This document shows positions 5,381-5,415 of a stretch of 5,415 nucleotides of DNA, one piece after another. Source of the stretch: an uncultured bacterium (lineage in GTDB: Bacteria > Patescibacteriota > Microgenomatia > UBA1406 > GWC2-37-13); assembly GCA_937914905.1 (NCBI GenBank), contig CALESU010000081.1, positions 1 through 5,415 on the forward strand. Direction: 5' to 3'. Made by a program: the position numbers and the translations under genes. The notes under the pieces are model-generated. The model had not been told where the DNA came from and did not search any database. It worked only from the letters and a program-made list of their open reading frames with translations. The stretch's first letter is position 1. Each line of letters begins with the position of its first letter.

Positions 5381-5415
5381 GAAACAACGCAACGTGCCAT
5401 CCAAGCTGCTTTGAC
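5378..5415 (+). pseudogene. pilB: Continuation of pilB after the in-frame stop (right edge)
   Basis: After the TAA at 5378-5380, the same frame reads ETTQRAIQAAL to the edge. This matches the strongly conserved segment that follows GEIRD in PilB/GspE ATPases (E-T-x-x-x-A-I-x-A-A-L-T-G-H). The downstream part of the gene therefore seems intact in frame, with one codon changed to stop. CAA, AAA, GAA, TTA or TCA are each one base away and would give residues tolerated at this variable position. Confidence 0.75.

Noticed and set aside
5019..5414. Plus-strand frame overlapping the PilB ATPase core
   Set aside because: It lies in another frame of the conserved PilB coding sequence and has no recognisable domain.

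Overview
The window is a type IV pilus assembly locus. It most resembles the pilus islands of Candidate Phyla Radiation (Patescibacteria) bacteria, perhaps Microgenomates. That placement is inferred from short compact genes, few Shine-Dalgarno sites, stop/start overlaps, pilin style and moderate-to-low GC; no marker gene here settles it.

Layout. Minus strand, from right to left: a DNA polymerase III delta'-like clamp-loader protein without a P-loop (3493-4137); five type IV pilin/pseudopilin genes, namely two paralogous GspG/PilE-like (2731-3444 and 2303-2719), one GspH/FimT-like (1782-2303), one GspI/PilV-like (1282-1791) and one GspJ/PilW-like (719-1291); then the N-terminal two thirds or so of the actin-like protein PilM, running off the left edge (1-673). 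The genes overlap or lie within 48 bases of each other, so they probably form one operon. Plus strand, divergent across a 52-base gap: the extension ATPase PilB (4190-5380), with an in-frame TAA straight after its Walker B motif although the conserved reading frame continues to the right edge.

How it fits together. PilB would drive pilus extension, with PilM as part of the cytoplasmic alignment platform (PilN and PilO would be expected past the left edge). The G/G/H/I/J-like set supplies one or two main subunits plus a minor-pilin priming or tip complex.

The most striking item is the first pilin. Its pilin domain is followed by a Pro/Thr-rich stalk and a small six-cysteine module with spacing C-x6-C-x6-CC-x3-C-x4-C. 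This is the inhibitor cystine knot (knottin) framework, with the same spacing as omega-conotoxins. Its neighbouring paralogue lacks both stalk and module. This suggests a pilus subunit displaying a disulfide-locked mini-domain, possibly for adhesion, host contact or defence; the function is not known from the sequence.

No RNA genes, insertion sequences, CRISPR arrays or clear rho-independent terminators were seen. No stretch over 300 bases lacks a gene.
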